Assembly: GCA_027886175.1 (NCBI GenBank)
Contig: JAJNNQ010000006.1
Span: forward strand, 11,739,501-11,803,500
DNA length: 64,000 bases
Source: Phylloscopus collybita
Taxonomy: Eukaryota > Chordata > Aves > Passeriformes > Phylloscopidae
Reading direction: 5' to 3'
Shown here: piece after piece, positions 13,938 to 26,240 of the stretch
Layout: every line of letters starts with the position of its first letter
How positions within the stretch are numbered: the stretch's first letter is position 1
Program-made: the position numbers and the translations under genes
The notes under the pieces: model-generated
Seen by the model: only the letters and a program-made list of their open reading frames with translations
The model's database searches: none
What the model was told of the DNA's origin: nothing

Positions 13938-13943
13938 ACTTAC
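13938..13943 (-). other. Splice donor after the 136-nt KLF12 exon
   Basis: The minus strand reads CAAGA then GTAAGT, a perfect consensus intron start. The exon ends two bases into a Glu codon, as expected if the next exon begins with G. Confidence 0.9.
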
Positions 13944-14079
13944 TCTTGTACTGCTCTGGCTATGGAGAGCGCTGTAGATCCAGTTTCATTAACGCTATCT
14001 AAGGTCACATTTGGCAGGTCGTCATCATCACTGTCACTTTTAATTTGTCTGGGAGATAGGCCTCGGGGGTCCATTTGTG
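13944..14079 (-). CDS. KLF12: KLF12 internal coding exon (acidic DSDDDD segment)
   Basis: This 136-nt exon continues the KLF12 frame. The 1 nt left by the exon at 28883-29426 plus CA gives Ala, followed by QMDPRGLSPRQ, IKSDSDDDDLPNVTLD and SVNETGSTALSIARAVQ, ending with GA of a Glu codon. It lies between a TTTCCAG acceptor on its right edge and a GTAAGT donor on its left. It links the repression region to the C-terminal zinc fingers and is rich in acidic and phosphorylatable residues. The next exon, which would start by completing Glu and reading VHPSPV in human, was not found between 1 and 13943. The match is specific to the KLF3/8/12 group, and the join to the PVDLS exon in the right phase makes KLF12 nearly certain. 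A 181-codon plus-strand frame that overlaps this exon is antisense. Confidence 0.95.
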
Positions 14080-14105
14080 CTGGAAAGAGACATATAATGG
14101 ATTAT
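14080..14105 (-). other. Splice acceptor before the 136-nt KLF12 exon
   Basis: The minus strand shows ATGTCTCTTTCCAG immediately before CACAAATGG. It is a short pyrimidine tract with a CAG acceptor, and its phase matches the donor at 28882. Confidence 0.88.
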
Positions 14106-14824
14106 TATGAGTGTGCTGAAATTAATCTTGTCCCAGAACAACATCAGGGTGTACAACACATCTGCCTGCTCTGGCTGGAGAGCACTGCTTGTGCTGAGCT
14201 TCTCAAATCAGCTGATAGGTGGGCAAAGCCACCCAGTGGTGCCATAGCTGGATGTGAGCAGTTCCAGGGGCATGCAGATCTGTGAAATCACAGAGGCTAC
14301 AGCAGTGCACTCAGCGGTACCGAAATAGAATTGCACATACCACATCCAACAAAAACCAGTTTACTCTCAAGTAACTTACGCTGCCTGACTTCAGAAAGTG
14401 AAGGGAAAGAGTTGTATCTGCTTTGCACAACACAGAACACTCAAGAGTACATTTAACAGCAAAATTTCAGGAGTAATCTCTGATTCTGACTGTTCATCAT
14501 GAGGTATCAGGATGGAACCCATATCACTCCACACAACTAAAATTTAGGCATGTAAAACCCCAGCGGTCCTGATTTCTGATACAATTCAACACCATTGTCA
14601 GCCTCTGAAGGATCCTTCATTCCACACTACATGTAATCTCACACAGGAAAGCAACGTTCAGGTGACCAGTGTCAGTGGGGCTAACAAATTTTTTTGAAAA
14701 GTCACCCAGTTTCAGGTCTTACAAATATCTGAAGATCAGGAATTGCAAGATTGTTTTACCTGTACACAGCTCACAGTACCCAGACTGCATGGCAATGGAG
14801 TGAGTGCTCAGGTGCTGGCAGTGA

Positions 14825-15667
14825 CACTGCAGGGACCTGTATGAGGAGCAGCCAGGGCTGCCCTGCACCAGACAGAGATGGCTCCATTCACTGCAGCTGA
14901 CCCACTGCTGGGCACAGCTGAGCCCTGCAACAGTGGGAATCTCAGGGTAAACAGGCTTAATAAAAGGTAAAACAATTGGCCAAGAGAGGAGTGAGAAAAA
15001 AGTGTGAGAAACACTTTAGACTGAGGTTGGCAGAGCATGGAAACAGGCTGCACAAGGAGATTGTGGAGTCTCTCTCTCTGGAGACATTCAAAACCCACCT
15101 GGATGTGTTCCTGTGTAACCTGCTCTAGGTGACCCTGGCTTGTCAGGGGTGCTGGACTGGTTGATCTCCAGAAGTCCCTTCCAATACTAACAGTTCTGGG
15201 ATCATGTGAAACAGCTCTGCAGATACCAATGTGCAAGGAGATGGAGGGGAGAAGGTTCTTCATAATGAGGCAGTCTCTGGAGGAGACTGTCCTGATGGGA
15301 ACTACTATCTACAGGGAACCCACAATGGAGCAAGGGAACAGTGTGAGAAAAAAGAGCAGCAGAGAGGAACAATTATGGACTAACCATAGCCCCCAGCCCC
15401 CATGCCCCTGGGATGGGGGAGGGAGAAGAGCTGGGAATCAAGGAGTCCTGGAAAAGGGGGTTGGAGATGGCGGTTCTCACCATTGTAATCTACTTTTAGT
15501 TAGCAATAAATTACTTTTCTCCCACTCGGAGTCTTATTCGCCTGTAAAGGTAATTGGTAAGTGATCTCCCTGCCTTTATATTGACCCTTGAGCTCCTGCA
15601 CCTTATCTTCTCCCCGTTCTGTGGAGGAGTGAGAGCAGCTGCGTGTGCACCTGGCAGTTGGCCACCA
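14825..15667 (+). mobile_element. Avian endogenous retrovirus LTR, apparently split by a CR1 insertion
   Basis: Plus-strand sequence resembling a common avian ERV LTR family. The left part holds the ACAGAGATGG and TGGGCACAGCTGAGCCC stretches and a GGCCAAGAGAGG-AGTGAGAAA stretch. The right part has AAACAGCTCTGCAGATACC, ACCCACAATGGAGCAAGGGAA, an AATAAA signal at 15505-15510, GGTAATTGGTAAGTGATCTC, and an end near GCACCTGGCAG-TTGGCCACCA. A CR1 3' fragment (about 15012-15210) lies between the halves. Only LTR-type sequence is seen: no gag, pol or env frame is adjacent, so it is most likely a solo LTR. The left boundary is uncertain, and no target duplication is claimed. The family name cannot be fixed without a repeat library. 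Confidence 0.65.
15012..15210 (+). mobile_element. CR1 LINE 3' fragment (plus strand)
   Basis: Matches the 3' end of avian CR1. Recognisable parts are TTGTGGAGTCTCTCTCTCTG, GGAGACATTCAAAACCCACC, TGGATGTGTTCCTGTG, CTGCTCTAGGTGACCCTGGC, GGGTGCTGGACTGGTTGATC, TCCAGAAGTCCCTTCCAATA, and a terminal TTCTGGGATCATGTGAA corresponding to the degenerate ATTCTGTGA tail. It is 5'-truncated like nearly all CR1 copies and non-coding. It sits between the two halves of an LTR. Confidence 0.85.
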
Positions 15668-17102
15668 GAGTTAGCTTTTCTGCCAAAAAGAAACAGGAAA
15701 GGAGAGGAGAACAGAAAGGCAAGTGGCCTGCCTTCCCTCTTATGCTGCTTGCTGCCCTCCAAAGAGGAAGAAAGCACAACTTGGCAGGATAGGGGGAGAA
15801 AACCAAGAGATAGGCATAACGGAGAAATAAGGGGCACAACTGTTACTTGGGATAGTGCTGAGAGGAACTGGGGAGGAGGTTCGCCTGTGCCATAGACAAG
15901 CTTCAGAGGTGATGTGGAGAAAGAGCTATTTCTCCTTACTCATGAAATACCACATAGGATTACTAAGTGCTGAGAGATGTCATGAGCCACCTCCCACTGA
16001 GAGAGACTGAAAAAATGTGTTTGTCTGCTCTGGTGAAATAGGGGAATTCATGTGTATTTATTTAAAGAGCTAACTGTTGCAGTTTGTTAGTTTGTGCTCT
16101 CCTGTACTGCAGTGTCAGAGACAAGACACCCTCTTCTGGGTCTTGCAACATGATTTTTCAGAAATTCTTACCAACTTTGGCTAACCACAGACCTAGACAA
16201 TACGTATCACAGGCTCCCTTTAGGGATCATGAACAGTTCAGTGGGCCCACAGCTAGGAAGCAGCTCTAAAAGTCATAGTTAAATCTGCCATTATGCCACA
16301 TTTCTTATGTTACAGTGTTTATGGACTCCACAAAAGCGACTGAGTTCCAATGAAAAATGCGAGGGCTGCAGATACTTCAGGAGCTGCAGCCATAGCAGTA
16401 GGACTGATGGATAGCCAGGCTCTTGAAAAGAAAGCACTCCACAAATACGTGATGAATCGAGAGAAAGTTGGTTTTAAATTTTAATTTATGTCTTAGCTGC
16501 AAACCACCTGTGAGTAAAAGAATACTGATTATAAACTAACCTTCAGCTGTGGTTTTTATGTCACAGAATTTCATAGGGAAAATACTGTTAAACACACACA
16601 GCAAACTGACAGAACAATCCCTTCTGGAACCACAGTGCATTTACAGTTGCACAGTACTATTTCTATTACCTTTCTACAGGCACAGGTTAGGTGCCTCAGT
16701 AATACTGGCTACATTTGGGCAGCTTATTATTTCTTCATGTATGGTGAACACCTTTTGCTTACCAAAGCAAAGGCTGTTGACAGTGAACTATGACCTACAT
16801 GAGACAAACACAACAACTAAAGAAATAGTTTGAAACATTTAATTGTTTTAGGCAGAATGAGCACCATTCTGACTGTGCTGCTTAAAATCACAACTTACAC
16901 ATGATGATATTCAATGTATAAGCTTAACCTGAGCACTAGGATTATCTAATATTTTATTTAAGAGCAACTGAACCATCTAGTCAGCTGATTTAACCCCAAA
17001 AAACTATTTGGAAAGAAGCGCTACTTCTGCCTTGCTCCCTAATGCTCCTTCTTAAAAGAATGAGGTTATCAGTATGTATTTCATTAATTATCCATTTTTT
17101 TT

Positions 17103-17314
17103 CACAGAATCATAGAAAGGCCTAGGGTTTGTAGGGACCTTAAAGATGATTTAGTTCCAGCCCCCTGCCACGGGCAAGGATGCCATTCACTAGACCCAGT
17201 TGCTCAGAGCCTCATTCAACCTGACCTTGAACACTTCCAGGGATGGGGCATCCACAGCTTCTCTGGGCAGCTTGTTCCAGAGCCTTACTATCCTCTGAGA
17301 AAAGCCTTTTTTTT
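17103..17314 (-). mobile_element. CR1 LINE 3' fragment (minus strand)
   Basis: The plus strand begins CACAGAATCATAGAAAGG, the reverse complement of the CR1 3' tail. It continues GTAGGGACCTTAAAGATGAT, CCAGCCCCCTGCCACGGGCA, CTTGAACACTTCCAGGGATG, GGGCATCCACAGCTTCTCTG and CAGCTTGTTCCAGAG. This is the highly recognisable CR1 3' region, about 210 bp, 5'-truncated and without coding capacity. It is direct evidence that the genome is avian (or at least sauropsid). Confidence 0.92.
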
Positions 17315-19954
17315 CTGCCCTTGAAGTGACTCTCATTGCAAGAAGTTATGCTTGTATCTGCCCAATACTTTAATGTGCTACAGGTAATGCATTCTTGAAA
17401 GCTAGTTTTTTATCCACAGAATTAAAAATTGTAACAAAAAACTATGTATGGTAACTGAGGTTTAATCTGACTTGCATTACAGCAGAGGTTTTAAGTAGCT
17501 AGCTCAGAAGCTAAAGCTAACTTGAAATGACGAAAGTCGTTACATAACTTAGTCTGTAATACAGTTCTTATACGTGAATGCTGATCACTTAAGCGTGAAT
17601 ACACCTACATAAAAAGAGATGGTATAAATGTGTATGAACAATTTTATGCACTTTCGTTCTTTGTAAGACATGTTGTTTCATTTTTACTGCAGATTGCTGG
17701 CTCTTAAGATATTATTGAGACTCTGTGACATTTGGTATTGATTTTAGGTTACTACAGGAATGTGCCAGGATGAAAGCACTCAATTACCTTCTCCTTGTTT
17801 CTGCTCGGTAAGTCCTACTCTGTACACTTCTAGCACAGATACAGAGCTGCAGATAGGGTTGTACTTTTGTACCCAAGGACAATATACTGTACCCCTGGTC
17901 ACCATCAGTCACCAATGTTCGAGCACATCATGAGGTGCTGCCACACATAAGCAGGGAGAGGACAAAAAGTGAGGAATGTTTGTATCAGTGGGTAAACCCA
18001 AAGGCAGGAAGTTCAAGCACTGCTATATATTTGCAGAAAACCCAACTAAAGATTGTAAGTAAATAAAACAATGTTCTACGGATTATTCCCTTACTTTTTC
18101 TCTCAACCCATATATACATCCTTTTCTGCCTCTCTCTTCATTTGTCACTTCCTTCCAGCTAGTAGACACGGGTGGCCAAGGCACTTGAGAGCTGAGGTGA
18201 CCAACCTGGAGGCTGAGCTTTGCTGCTGCCAGCTGGTATAAACTGCCCTGTTTTCTCATCAGTATGGCTGCAGCTGCTAGGGAGAACAGCCTTTAAAGCT
18301 ACTCTCCTCCCTGAAATGAGCCATGTGAATAACCAACTAGCTGAAAGCCTAAGAGATGTCTCCTCCTCACCACTCTTTGCAGTGTACAAACTGCAGCACA
18401 GGACTGTTACACATTAAGAGCTCATGACTCCTACTTATGTCAACAGCTTTGACTTTCTCTTGGACATCTAAGAACAACTGTGGAACTCCTGGCACCAAGG
18501 TTTATAAATACCAGTCTCAGCTCATAAGCACTGAATTAGAAGTAATTGAAGAAGATGGCCTAATGAATATCAAACGGGAGAGGATGAAGAGATACAGGCA
18601 AGAGATAGTTTAGCAAATGAGATAAAAAAGGTAGAGGACAACTGAGTAACGGAATGCAACTGGCAAGCAAGGTAGAGGAAAGCCCATGAAACATGCCAAT
18701 GAATTTTAACCTCCCTTCATGCTGTACCTTGCTCTAACAACCAAACTCTTCCTTGAACTCAGGACCATGGGTCCAGAAGGGACTTTGCTGGGTCACTGAG
18801 TCGAGTCCTCTCAAACACAGGCAGACAAACTAATTAATACAGCTCAAGCCCTAAAAACCTTAACTCGTTTTCTTGCCTTTGCTACGCCTCTTGAAAGGCA
18901 AGATTTGTCCAACAGAGCTATCTGGTGGTTTTGTGAAGTGGGAATGAGGTTAAGGCGAGGCAAGCAAAAAGAAACCAGTCAGGGACTGCTTCTTTCATGG
19001 GACAAAGGTGCCATTGAATGAGTGCACAGGAGCTGTTAGCTCTCCATGCTGAATAGACTGGTGAGCCAGGGGAGTTAAGAATGTCTGTGAGTGCTGAAGG
19101 CTGCAAGCAGCCACATTGCCTCCCATCCTTGTTAGCCTCAAGAAACAATGATCCTTTTTTGCTACAGAAAGTAGAGAGCATTGCTTATGATGCACACAAA
19201 TACATGCAATCGTTTCTCAATGCCCCTTTGCCAAACTGTACCAAAAAAGGAGTTTCCCTCTGGGCACTACAAGCACATTCACTTCCTGCACTTGTTTTAA
19301 GGGAAGATGTGCAAATGAATCTCACGTAAGGCACATACCAGCCAGCAAATACTACAGAACTTAAGTCTATCATCATTAATATTGTATCTGCCAGCTGCCA
19401 GTAGGAAAAAGCCTGATCTGGATCAGATATAAGCTTGTTTCTATTTCTGTCAAACAGAACAGTTTGGGGCTTTAAAATTTATTCTGGCTGTGGGGTCAGA
19501 CAATACCCAGTCCTGCTCCTGAGGACAAAACTGCCTGTTCTACAATGCTAGAAGAGATTTAAACTTGCATAGGAGCTTTTTAATGAGCACTGCATGAATT
19601 TGTGCTTTCTGGCACACGGCTGCATTGGTTTTGACATGGTACAGGATTAGCCATGTCACAGAAGCACAATCTCTGGGAAGGATCCAGCCTGTCGGTTGCT
19701 AAGGGCAGATGAACCCCTTGGAACAGAATCAAGCCTTCACCTCCCCAGGGGAATAACCTGAGGACACAGCCACACCATCAGGGGGCTTTTTTCCTTCTTC
19801 ATTCTCTAAACTGGTACTTCTGCTCACATTCTGGAAAATCCTGGGAAGGAAGGCATTGTGGACTTAAATCGCTCCAGGCTGACAAGAGCCCAGCATCCCT
19901 CCTCCCACTTCTCACACATGTGCTGATGATACTAGGGTGGTAGGTAAATTTTCT

Positions 19955-19994
19955 CCCCCTGTCTGTCATATTTCTGCCCCTGTCTGTCATATTT
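19955..19994 (+). repeat. Tandem duplication, 19-bp copies
   Basis: CCCCTGTCTGTCATATTT occurs at 19956-19973 and again at 19977-19994, a 21-bp period. Confidence 0.88.
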
Positions 19995-22900
19995 GGGCTT
20001 CAGCCAGGTATGTCCTAACGTCTTTGCTTCTTTTCAGTGATTAATCAGGGACACACACCTCAAGTGCTCTGATCTGGTGAGACAAAGCCAAGCATTGTCA
20101 GAAGCCCTGCACCTGGATGCCTGCAGGTGGCATGAAAAGGGCCATACTCCCCACAGCAAGCTATCACCACTGGCAGTTCTCTGTTACTGCAACCTGATTT
20201 ACTTTCCCTAGTCAAATTTCCTGTGAGTGAAAGGGATGAAAACTCATCCGATCATTAGGCTCATGAACACCCACTAGAAATAATTTTATGTCTACATCCT
20301 ATCTTTGATTTAAAGGCAAATATGAGTCCCTTGGGTTAAAGATGAATGAAATATTTAAGAGCAGGAGAAAACTAAGTAACCATTAGGAGTTTTGCCTCAA
20401 TTTATTGCTAAGCCACATAGTAATTAACTCATGTCAAAATTACTCTTTGTGAGTCATGATGCTTGCTGGTGTGAAAGCGGAGAGAAAATTTCAGCATTCT
20501 GAAATACCTCTGTCTCACTTCAGCTTAAAAACTCAGTTTTCTGCATTTACTTAACTTCTCAGCTAATAACTTTGTAAACTTTTCCACATGTAGGTCTGCC
20601 AACACACCACACCACAGTCAGAACTGAATCACCTTTACTCTCTTAAAATGACGAAAAATATGTTCCTGCTCTTTGAAAGGAATTTCCAAATTCAGAGTTT
20701 GTTCGCTTTTGTTTCACATTTTAAACTCCCTACCCTGCTTTCCCTGAAGGATGCCTTATCAACCTGCTAATCAAAGTGATTGTTCATGATGGGATTTCCA
20801 ACCGGTCCTGCCCTTCACCCAGTAGGACTTGCCTGTCAGAAGCAGGGTTACACCGCTCTGTAGTGAGCTGTGCCACCAAGACCTGTGCTAGCTGAGACAT
20901 CAGCTTCAACGGTGAGGAGGCCCCTCCAGCCTTGCCAGTTCTGATCCACACCTGGGTGATGGGTTTGGTCTCAGAAACACAGCCACAGATTTTTATTGTG
21001 ATGGAAGTTTAAATGATGTAGAAATATGAGGTGCCTCAGATAAGCCAGAAAGGGTCACCTTTGCTGTTTCCAACAAACTCCTCTCCAGATGATTTCAGGC
21101 CATGTTGGCATAAAACAGGTTAAAGACTGTCTCCAGCTGCAAGCAATGCTGCTTTGCACATACTTCCATTAGGAATGGAAAACCAAATACTATTGCACTT
21201 ATCAAAATTAACATTTACAAGAATCTCATTAGTACTGCTGTTACACCTGCGTGTCCCTGTGTCTGCAGAGCACGGACTGAAGTAACAGACATTTGCTGCC
21301 AAACTCCTAGAAAGATGGAAATGGAAAATATGGTTAAGAAAACTGTATGGCACTCATGTTTTAGCACATTGCACAACTAATCTGCCAATATCAGGAACAC
21401 TGCAGTTATGAATACTGCAGTATCTAAACCATAACTTTGGACTCTTCATTTTGGCATACAGCATAGTTCAGTATCTGAAACATTGTAAGAAAGCTGATGG
21501 CCAAGAGCAAGTCTTCTGCTCTTTCTTAAACTGAAACTGTCTCAAATGTCTCTGATAATTAATGCATCTGGGCAGATCAAATCCCAAGCAGAGGGAAAAA
21601 CTCATGTCCATCCTTCTTGGTTACTCTTGGAAAATAGGTTTAACAACTGCAGAAGTGCAGTCTCACACCAATTTGATATCTGAAACAAATGAACACCCCC
21701 CTTCTTGGAGATTTTTTTAGAGAACAGGACACCAGAATGGCCTTTCTCAGCAGGAGAGTATTAAAAAAAAATTGCAACAGACATCACTGTGCATTTTTAA
21801 TGGTGGAAACAACACTTCCAGATGCAGATGTACAGGAGCTACTTAAAATTATGACCTCAGAGACCATGTTGTACTCAAGTTTATTTAATACATTCTAGGA
21901 AACAAAGCTGTGTCTTTACAGACCTAGCAAATGCATGTGAATGATGCTATTCACGATTTCCTTCCCCTAAGCTGGTTCATACTATATAAAGCACATATAT
22001 GGCATTTTTCTTCCTATTTAAAGTTCATTATAAATGCTTTATGCATCAGAAAAATGCTCTGAGTGCACCTATCAGATTTTTGATCAAAACAGCTTAGTGC
22101 CTGGTAGGGGCAGCAGAATTGGTCAATTTATTTCATAAAACTTTATGTACAAAGCAGCAGTATCCATGAATGTAATGATCAGAATATAGAGTCTACAGGG
22201 GTAGTTTTTATTACAATTTATAGCAAAATTACCCATACTCTACAGTTTTCAGATTTTATTAAGATTTTATGGGACTATATGGCTTGAGCAGTTAACTGCA
22301 CCTAGTGTGGTTATGGTTCACAGAGAATGGGAACTGGCACTGAATGCACAGTGTAACTAATCTAGCAGAAAATATTAATTGCTATGATCCAATCAAAGGC
22401 AATATTTAAAATCATTTCAACAGTCAAATAATTTGCCATAAACCTGTAAAAGAATAGCTATGTGGAAAAAATACAGAGGTAAGAGGGACTGCATGGATGT
22501 AATATATGAACATACTCCAGCACCTCTGTCATTGGGTTGTATACATAAACATACAAATCCATTTTTTAAACAAAGGATTTTTCTCTTTCTAAGCTATTTC
22601 AATGCCAGGAGACCTCATCTACATAAAAAAGAAACTACTAAGACTACTGAGATGTATAACTCACTGAGCATCCAGTATACAAATACTCTATCATCAAAAG
22701 TAAACAACGAAAATAATAAGGATAGAATATATTTAGTATTAAATAAAATACTGTGAAACTACTACACAATAGTAGCAGACTGCAAGTTACACACTGCAAC
22801 AGGCCAGAGATATTTTAGACATCAGGAAGCTTCTAGCAGGTTGGTCCAAGGCACAATAAAACCCAAGGCAGAGATAAAATAAATGAGAAGTTTTAGGCAT

Positions 22901-23916
22901 GTGTTTCTGCTGGATCCAAATTCATGGGATAAAAGCAAGCGGATAAAAGCTCAGCCCTGGTGAGAATACAGAACTGAAGGGCCAGAGGCACTCTTGGTGT
23001 GGAAGACAAGGAACTAACAGCTTCCAAAAGGTGCAGGGACTCAGGGTATGTCAAAACAGATTTACTCATCCCACTTATGCTGGGCTTTGCAAATCAAGTT
23101 GGAATATGCCTCTACCTCATTCCCATCCTCAAATCCCTCCTAGCTGTAAACAAACAATGAACATCAACATGAACAAATCATAATGATGAATCTTAAAAGA
23201 GCTTTTGCTTCTACAATGAAAAAACCTGAGTATGTCTCTAGTAAATCACTAGAAGTAGTACTTTTCTGGAAATTTAAGTAGGAGACTGTTTAGGGAAGTC
23301 CCTATCGTTAACCTAATCCATTTTGTCTTAAATCAACCTCCTTGGTTTCAAATACCACAGTGTAACTTACAGCCTGTGTTTTAACTCTCCATTCTGGCAA
23401 AAACTACTGTTTACTCTAGTTCTTAAATAATGTGCACCATCTTCAGGAGCACTGGTCCCACCCTGAACACAAGCCTCTCCTCTGCCTGCTTCTCCTCCTG
23501 GCCAGCCATTGCCAACCTCTTCCTGCTTTCCCAGAACCATTAGTGTTTCTTCCAGCTGAACCAACCAAATAGGGGAGAGGTGGACAGGCTGGAATACGTA
23601 CAGCCACAAAAGATTTTTGTGCATAACATCAAAACAATACTAGCTAAAGTAGAAACTCTGACCCTCAATGCAACTTAAATCAAAAATAACAGTCTACTAA
23701 AATGTAGAAAGGATAATCACTCCACATGAAACAAAAAAGGCAACGCTACTGGTTTTAATTAAACGTCTCTTCCATAGCATAATTTATACAAACAGACTGT
23801 ATAATCTGACCTTTGAACATATGTAACCGTTCTCCTAATTTCTATCTTTGTACTACAAACTGCATTTACTTTCACAGATTAAACTTTACAGCAGTCAGAA
23901 ATAACAGGCTGTACTT

Positions 23917-23932
23917 AAAAAAAAAAAAAAAA
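23917..23932 (+). repeat. Poly-A run, 16 bp
   Basis: Sixteen consecutive A. No recognisable retroposed gene precedes it. Confidence 0.9.
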
Positions 23933-24547
23933 CAAGGGCAGTGGATAATGTAATCTAATGGTACTGCCTATTTTAAGTAACAAAAAGTCTTCAGCAAAAG
24001 ATACTGCATTTACTACTTATTAACATATCCACAGGAATATGGTATGTGCAAACTGTGGAAAGACAAAACCTATATATTTTTGCCAGGTCTATATACAGAT
24101 ATAACATAAAAATAGTCCAACAGTCCATGTCATTACAGCTGTTACGTACAGAGAAGGACACAAAATTCAGCTAACAAGTTTAAATTTATAATGTTCTGAC
24201 TGCTGAATTTTGCAACTGATTGTGTCTTCTGAAAACATAAAAACCCATAAAAATGAGAATCCATAAATTTTATTCCAAAACCCCAGAAATATCAAAGCTG
24301 CACCAGCCCTTCATGCACCATTATCAGGAAGGAGCTTCTAAAAGGCTCTTCAATGAATGCAGTAACTCCTCTGAACTACAGAAAATAATTTGTAAGGATA
24401 CTGTATTTGGCAAAACCTGCTGCTAGAGGGACATGACTTGCCAGTAGTGTTCATGGCTATCTGCTGAAAGCAAAGAAAAATGGTCCAAACCAAGCATGAC
24501 ATAACATTTTCATGTCATAAAAACACTGGGGTTATACAGATTTTCAC

Positions 24548-24569
24548 AAAAAAAAAAAAAAAAAAAAAA
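24548..24569 (+). repeat. Poly-A run, 22 bp
   Basis: Twenty-two consecutive A after a TTTTCAC stretch. It could be a retroposon tail, but the sequence on either side is not a gene I recognise. Confidence 0.92.
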
Positions 24570-25720
24570 TCTGAAACAAATTTTTCAGCATAGAAATTTT
24601 TTCTACGTTTGTTTTCTCTATGCTTAGTCTCAGGAAGAGTGGAATAGGTTTTTTTCTTGAAAATTTCCTCTTAAGGGAAGAAAAAAAAAGAAAATAAAAA
24701 AACAAATAGCTTGAGGCAGACATACAGTATTGAAAATGTTAGTCTAAATGGTTAACATTATAGACAGACCTGGAGCAACTGAAGATAGGGGTTTTAGGGA
24801 AACCATCAGGCAGTCTTATCTGCAGGTGCTGCTACCTGCTGGGCCTGTAATTAAACTTTTAGCAATGATCACCATTGCTAAACAGGGAGGGGAAAAAAGC
24901 AAGGGAAGAGTTTTTCATGGGACTATAATGCTGTTTCATGGAGTATTTTATTGTACAATAATGTCTAGTTACCACCAACCACCTAATCCTCACAGGAGAA
25001 AACTCCAAAAGCACTTTTTAAGGCTGTGACAAGAGCAGTGACCACTGAAGGAAGTGAACTTTGACTCTGCCATGTTGTAGGGGTGGCAGAGGGCACAGCC
25101 TGGCCCTGTGGTGTCCATGAGGACTTGTGCCTGGCTCCCTTCCCTTCGTGCCCGACAGCCCTAACGCATAACTCTGCCTTGTGTGTATGAAATAACGAGA
25201 GGAGAAGGTTGTAGGGGGCAACCTGCACAGCCAGGCTGGTGCTGCGGGGGCTGCACAGACATCCCACTGCTCTGGGGATCTCCCTTGAGTGTGTCCTCCC
25301 CAATGGGTGCAGCAGGGGAGGAAGGTGCATGGTCAGCAGGGGAGTCTGCATGTAACTGTGTGTGTGTTCACAGCTGAGCGTTGTGGTGTCAGGAACTTGT
25401 AGGAATTTACTAAGATTTGTAAATGGGAAGTGTTGTATTACCAACACACAAAACAGAGTTGGCTAATTACCTTCTAATTAAGCATGGTGTAATGACTTGC
25501 TAAGAATGCACCAATCCTGGTTCTGATTTAGACTAGGTTTTCACCCCGCAAAAGCACATCACTCTGACATATGGGTGCTTTTGCAGCACGACAGCCCCGT
25601 CTCCCACTGCCCGCCTTGGGGTGTCGCACGTGGCACAGGACCTGACGGGATGCTGCTGGCAGCTTGTATGTACAACAACTATGTGTCTTCAAAACATAAA
25701 AAAACCTTGCAAGCAAAATT

Positions 25721-25739
25721 AAAAAAAAAAAAAAAAAAA
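25721..25739 (+). repeat. Poly-A run, 19 bp
   Basis: Nineteen consecutive A at the left end of a purine-rich block. Confidence 0.92.
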
Positions 25740-26240
25740 TGGGAGAGAGGAGGCAGGATAGACAGCAGAAATAAACAGCAAACTGAGAGGCTGAAAAGGA
25801 GATCTGAGACTCTTCTGAAGGATGGCGAGACAAAGAATGCCATGATGAATGACACCATGGAGAAGGAGGCACAGAGGCAGAGGAGGAGATGACAGCATAG
25901 GTTAGAAATATTAAGAGAAAAGGAGGGGAAGATGAAGCAGAGCTGCTGGAAGTGGCACTCAAAGAGCAGTCAGCAAGATGGGAAAGACTAGAAAAAATAG
26001 AAAAATAGAAGAATAAGGGGAAGCAGAAAACAAGGTAGCCATTTCTTGTGCCAGAGGGAAGAAAGAATTCAAACAGAAAATGAAGAAAGAACTATTTGCT
26101 TGAACTGCCTAAAAAAACAGCCACCAGGAGAGTTTTGTCTGAGAGAGAAAGGAAGACTAGGGAACATCAGGAGAAGCAGAAAGCCACCTGAGCAAACAAC
26201 TGGAGACTCTATTAAGAGGGATGGTAACAGCCTGAGAAGG
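25740..26240 (+). repeat. Purine-rich (GA-rich) low-complexity stretch
   Basis: About 500 bp dominated by A and G on the plus strand (for example GGGAGAGAGGAGGCAGGATA, GAGGCACAGAGGCAGAGGAG, AAAATAGAAAAATAGAAGAA). The open frames here are composition-driven and encode Lys/Arg/Glu-rich sequence with no domain. It is not a simple tandem repeat. Confidence 0.6.

Larger units (their letters stand above)
1..13943 (-). other. KLF12 intron, part lying 3' of the 136-nt exon
   Basis: About 13.9 kb of AT-rich sequence extends from the donor at 13943 to the window edge. I looked on the minus strand for the three C2H2 fingers (C-x4-C and HTGEKP linkers) and for the basic segment before them and saw neither, so the intron continues to the left. 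It holds MIR-like SINE remnants (6213-6412, 13190-13335), an (AT)n tract near 11364, a CAAA-rich tract near 12848, a short direct duplication near 7170 and otherwise unique sequence. The open frames inside it are short, lack splice-site support, and resemble no protein I know. Confidence 0.8.

Noticed and set aside
13740..14285. 181-codon plus-strand open frame
   Set aside because: It is antisense to the 136-nt KLF12 exon and its flanks, and the exon's splice sites and phase are on the other strand.
14808..15263. 151-codon minus-strand open frame
   Set aside because: It lies antisense across the LTR and CR1 and resembles no retroviral or cellular protein.
18762..18840. Segment with a CCATGGGTCCAGAAGGGACT motif considered as another CR1 or LINE piece
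   Set aside because: It resembles repeat phrases only over about 45 bp. Too short to support.
24548..24569. Poly-A run considered as the tail of a processed pseudogene
   Set aside because: No recognisable coding sequence upstream and no flanking target duplication found by eye.
24983..25447. 154-codon minus-strand open frame in a GC-richer patch
   Set aside because: No recognisable domain, no supporting splice sites, and overlapping frames of similar length on the other strand. Treated as chance.
25528..25962. 144-codon minus-strand open frame rich in Ser and Phe
   Set aside because: It is produced by the A19 run and the purine-rich block read in reverse.
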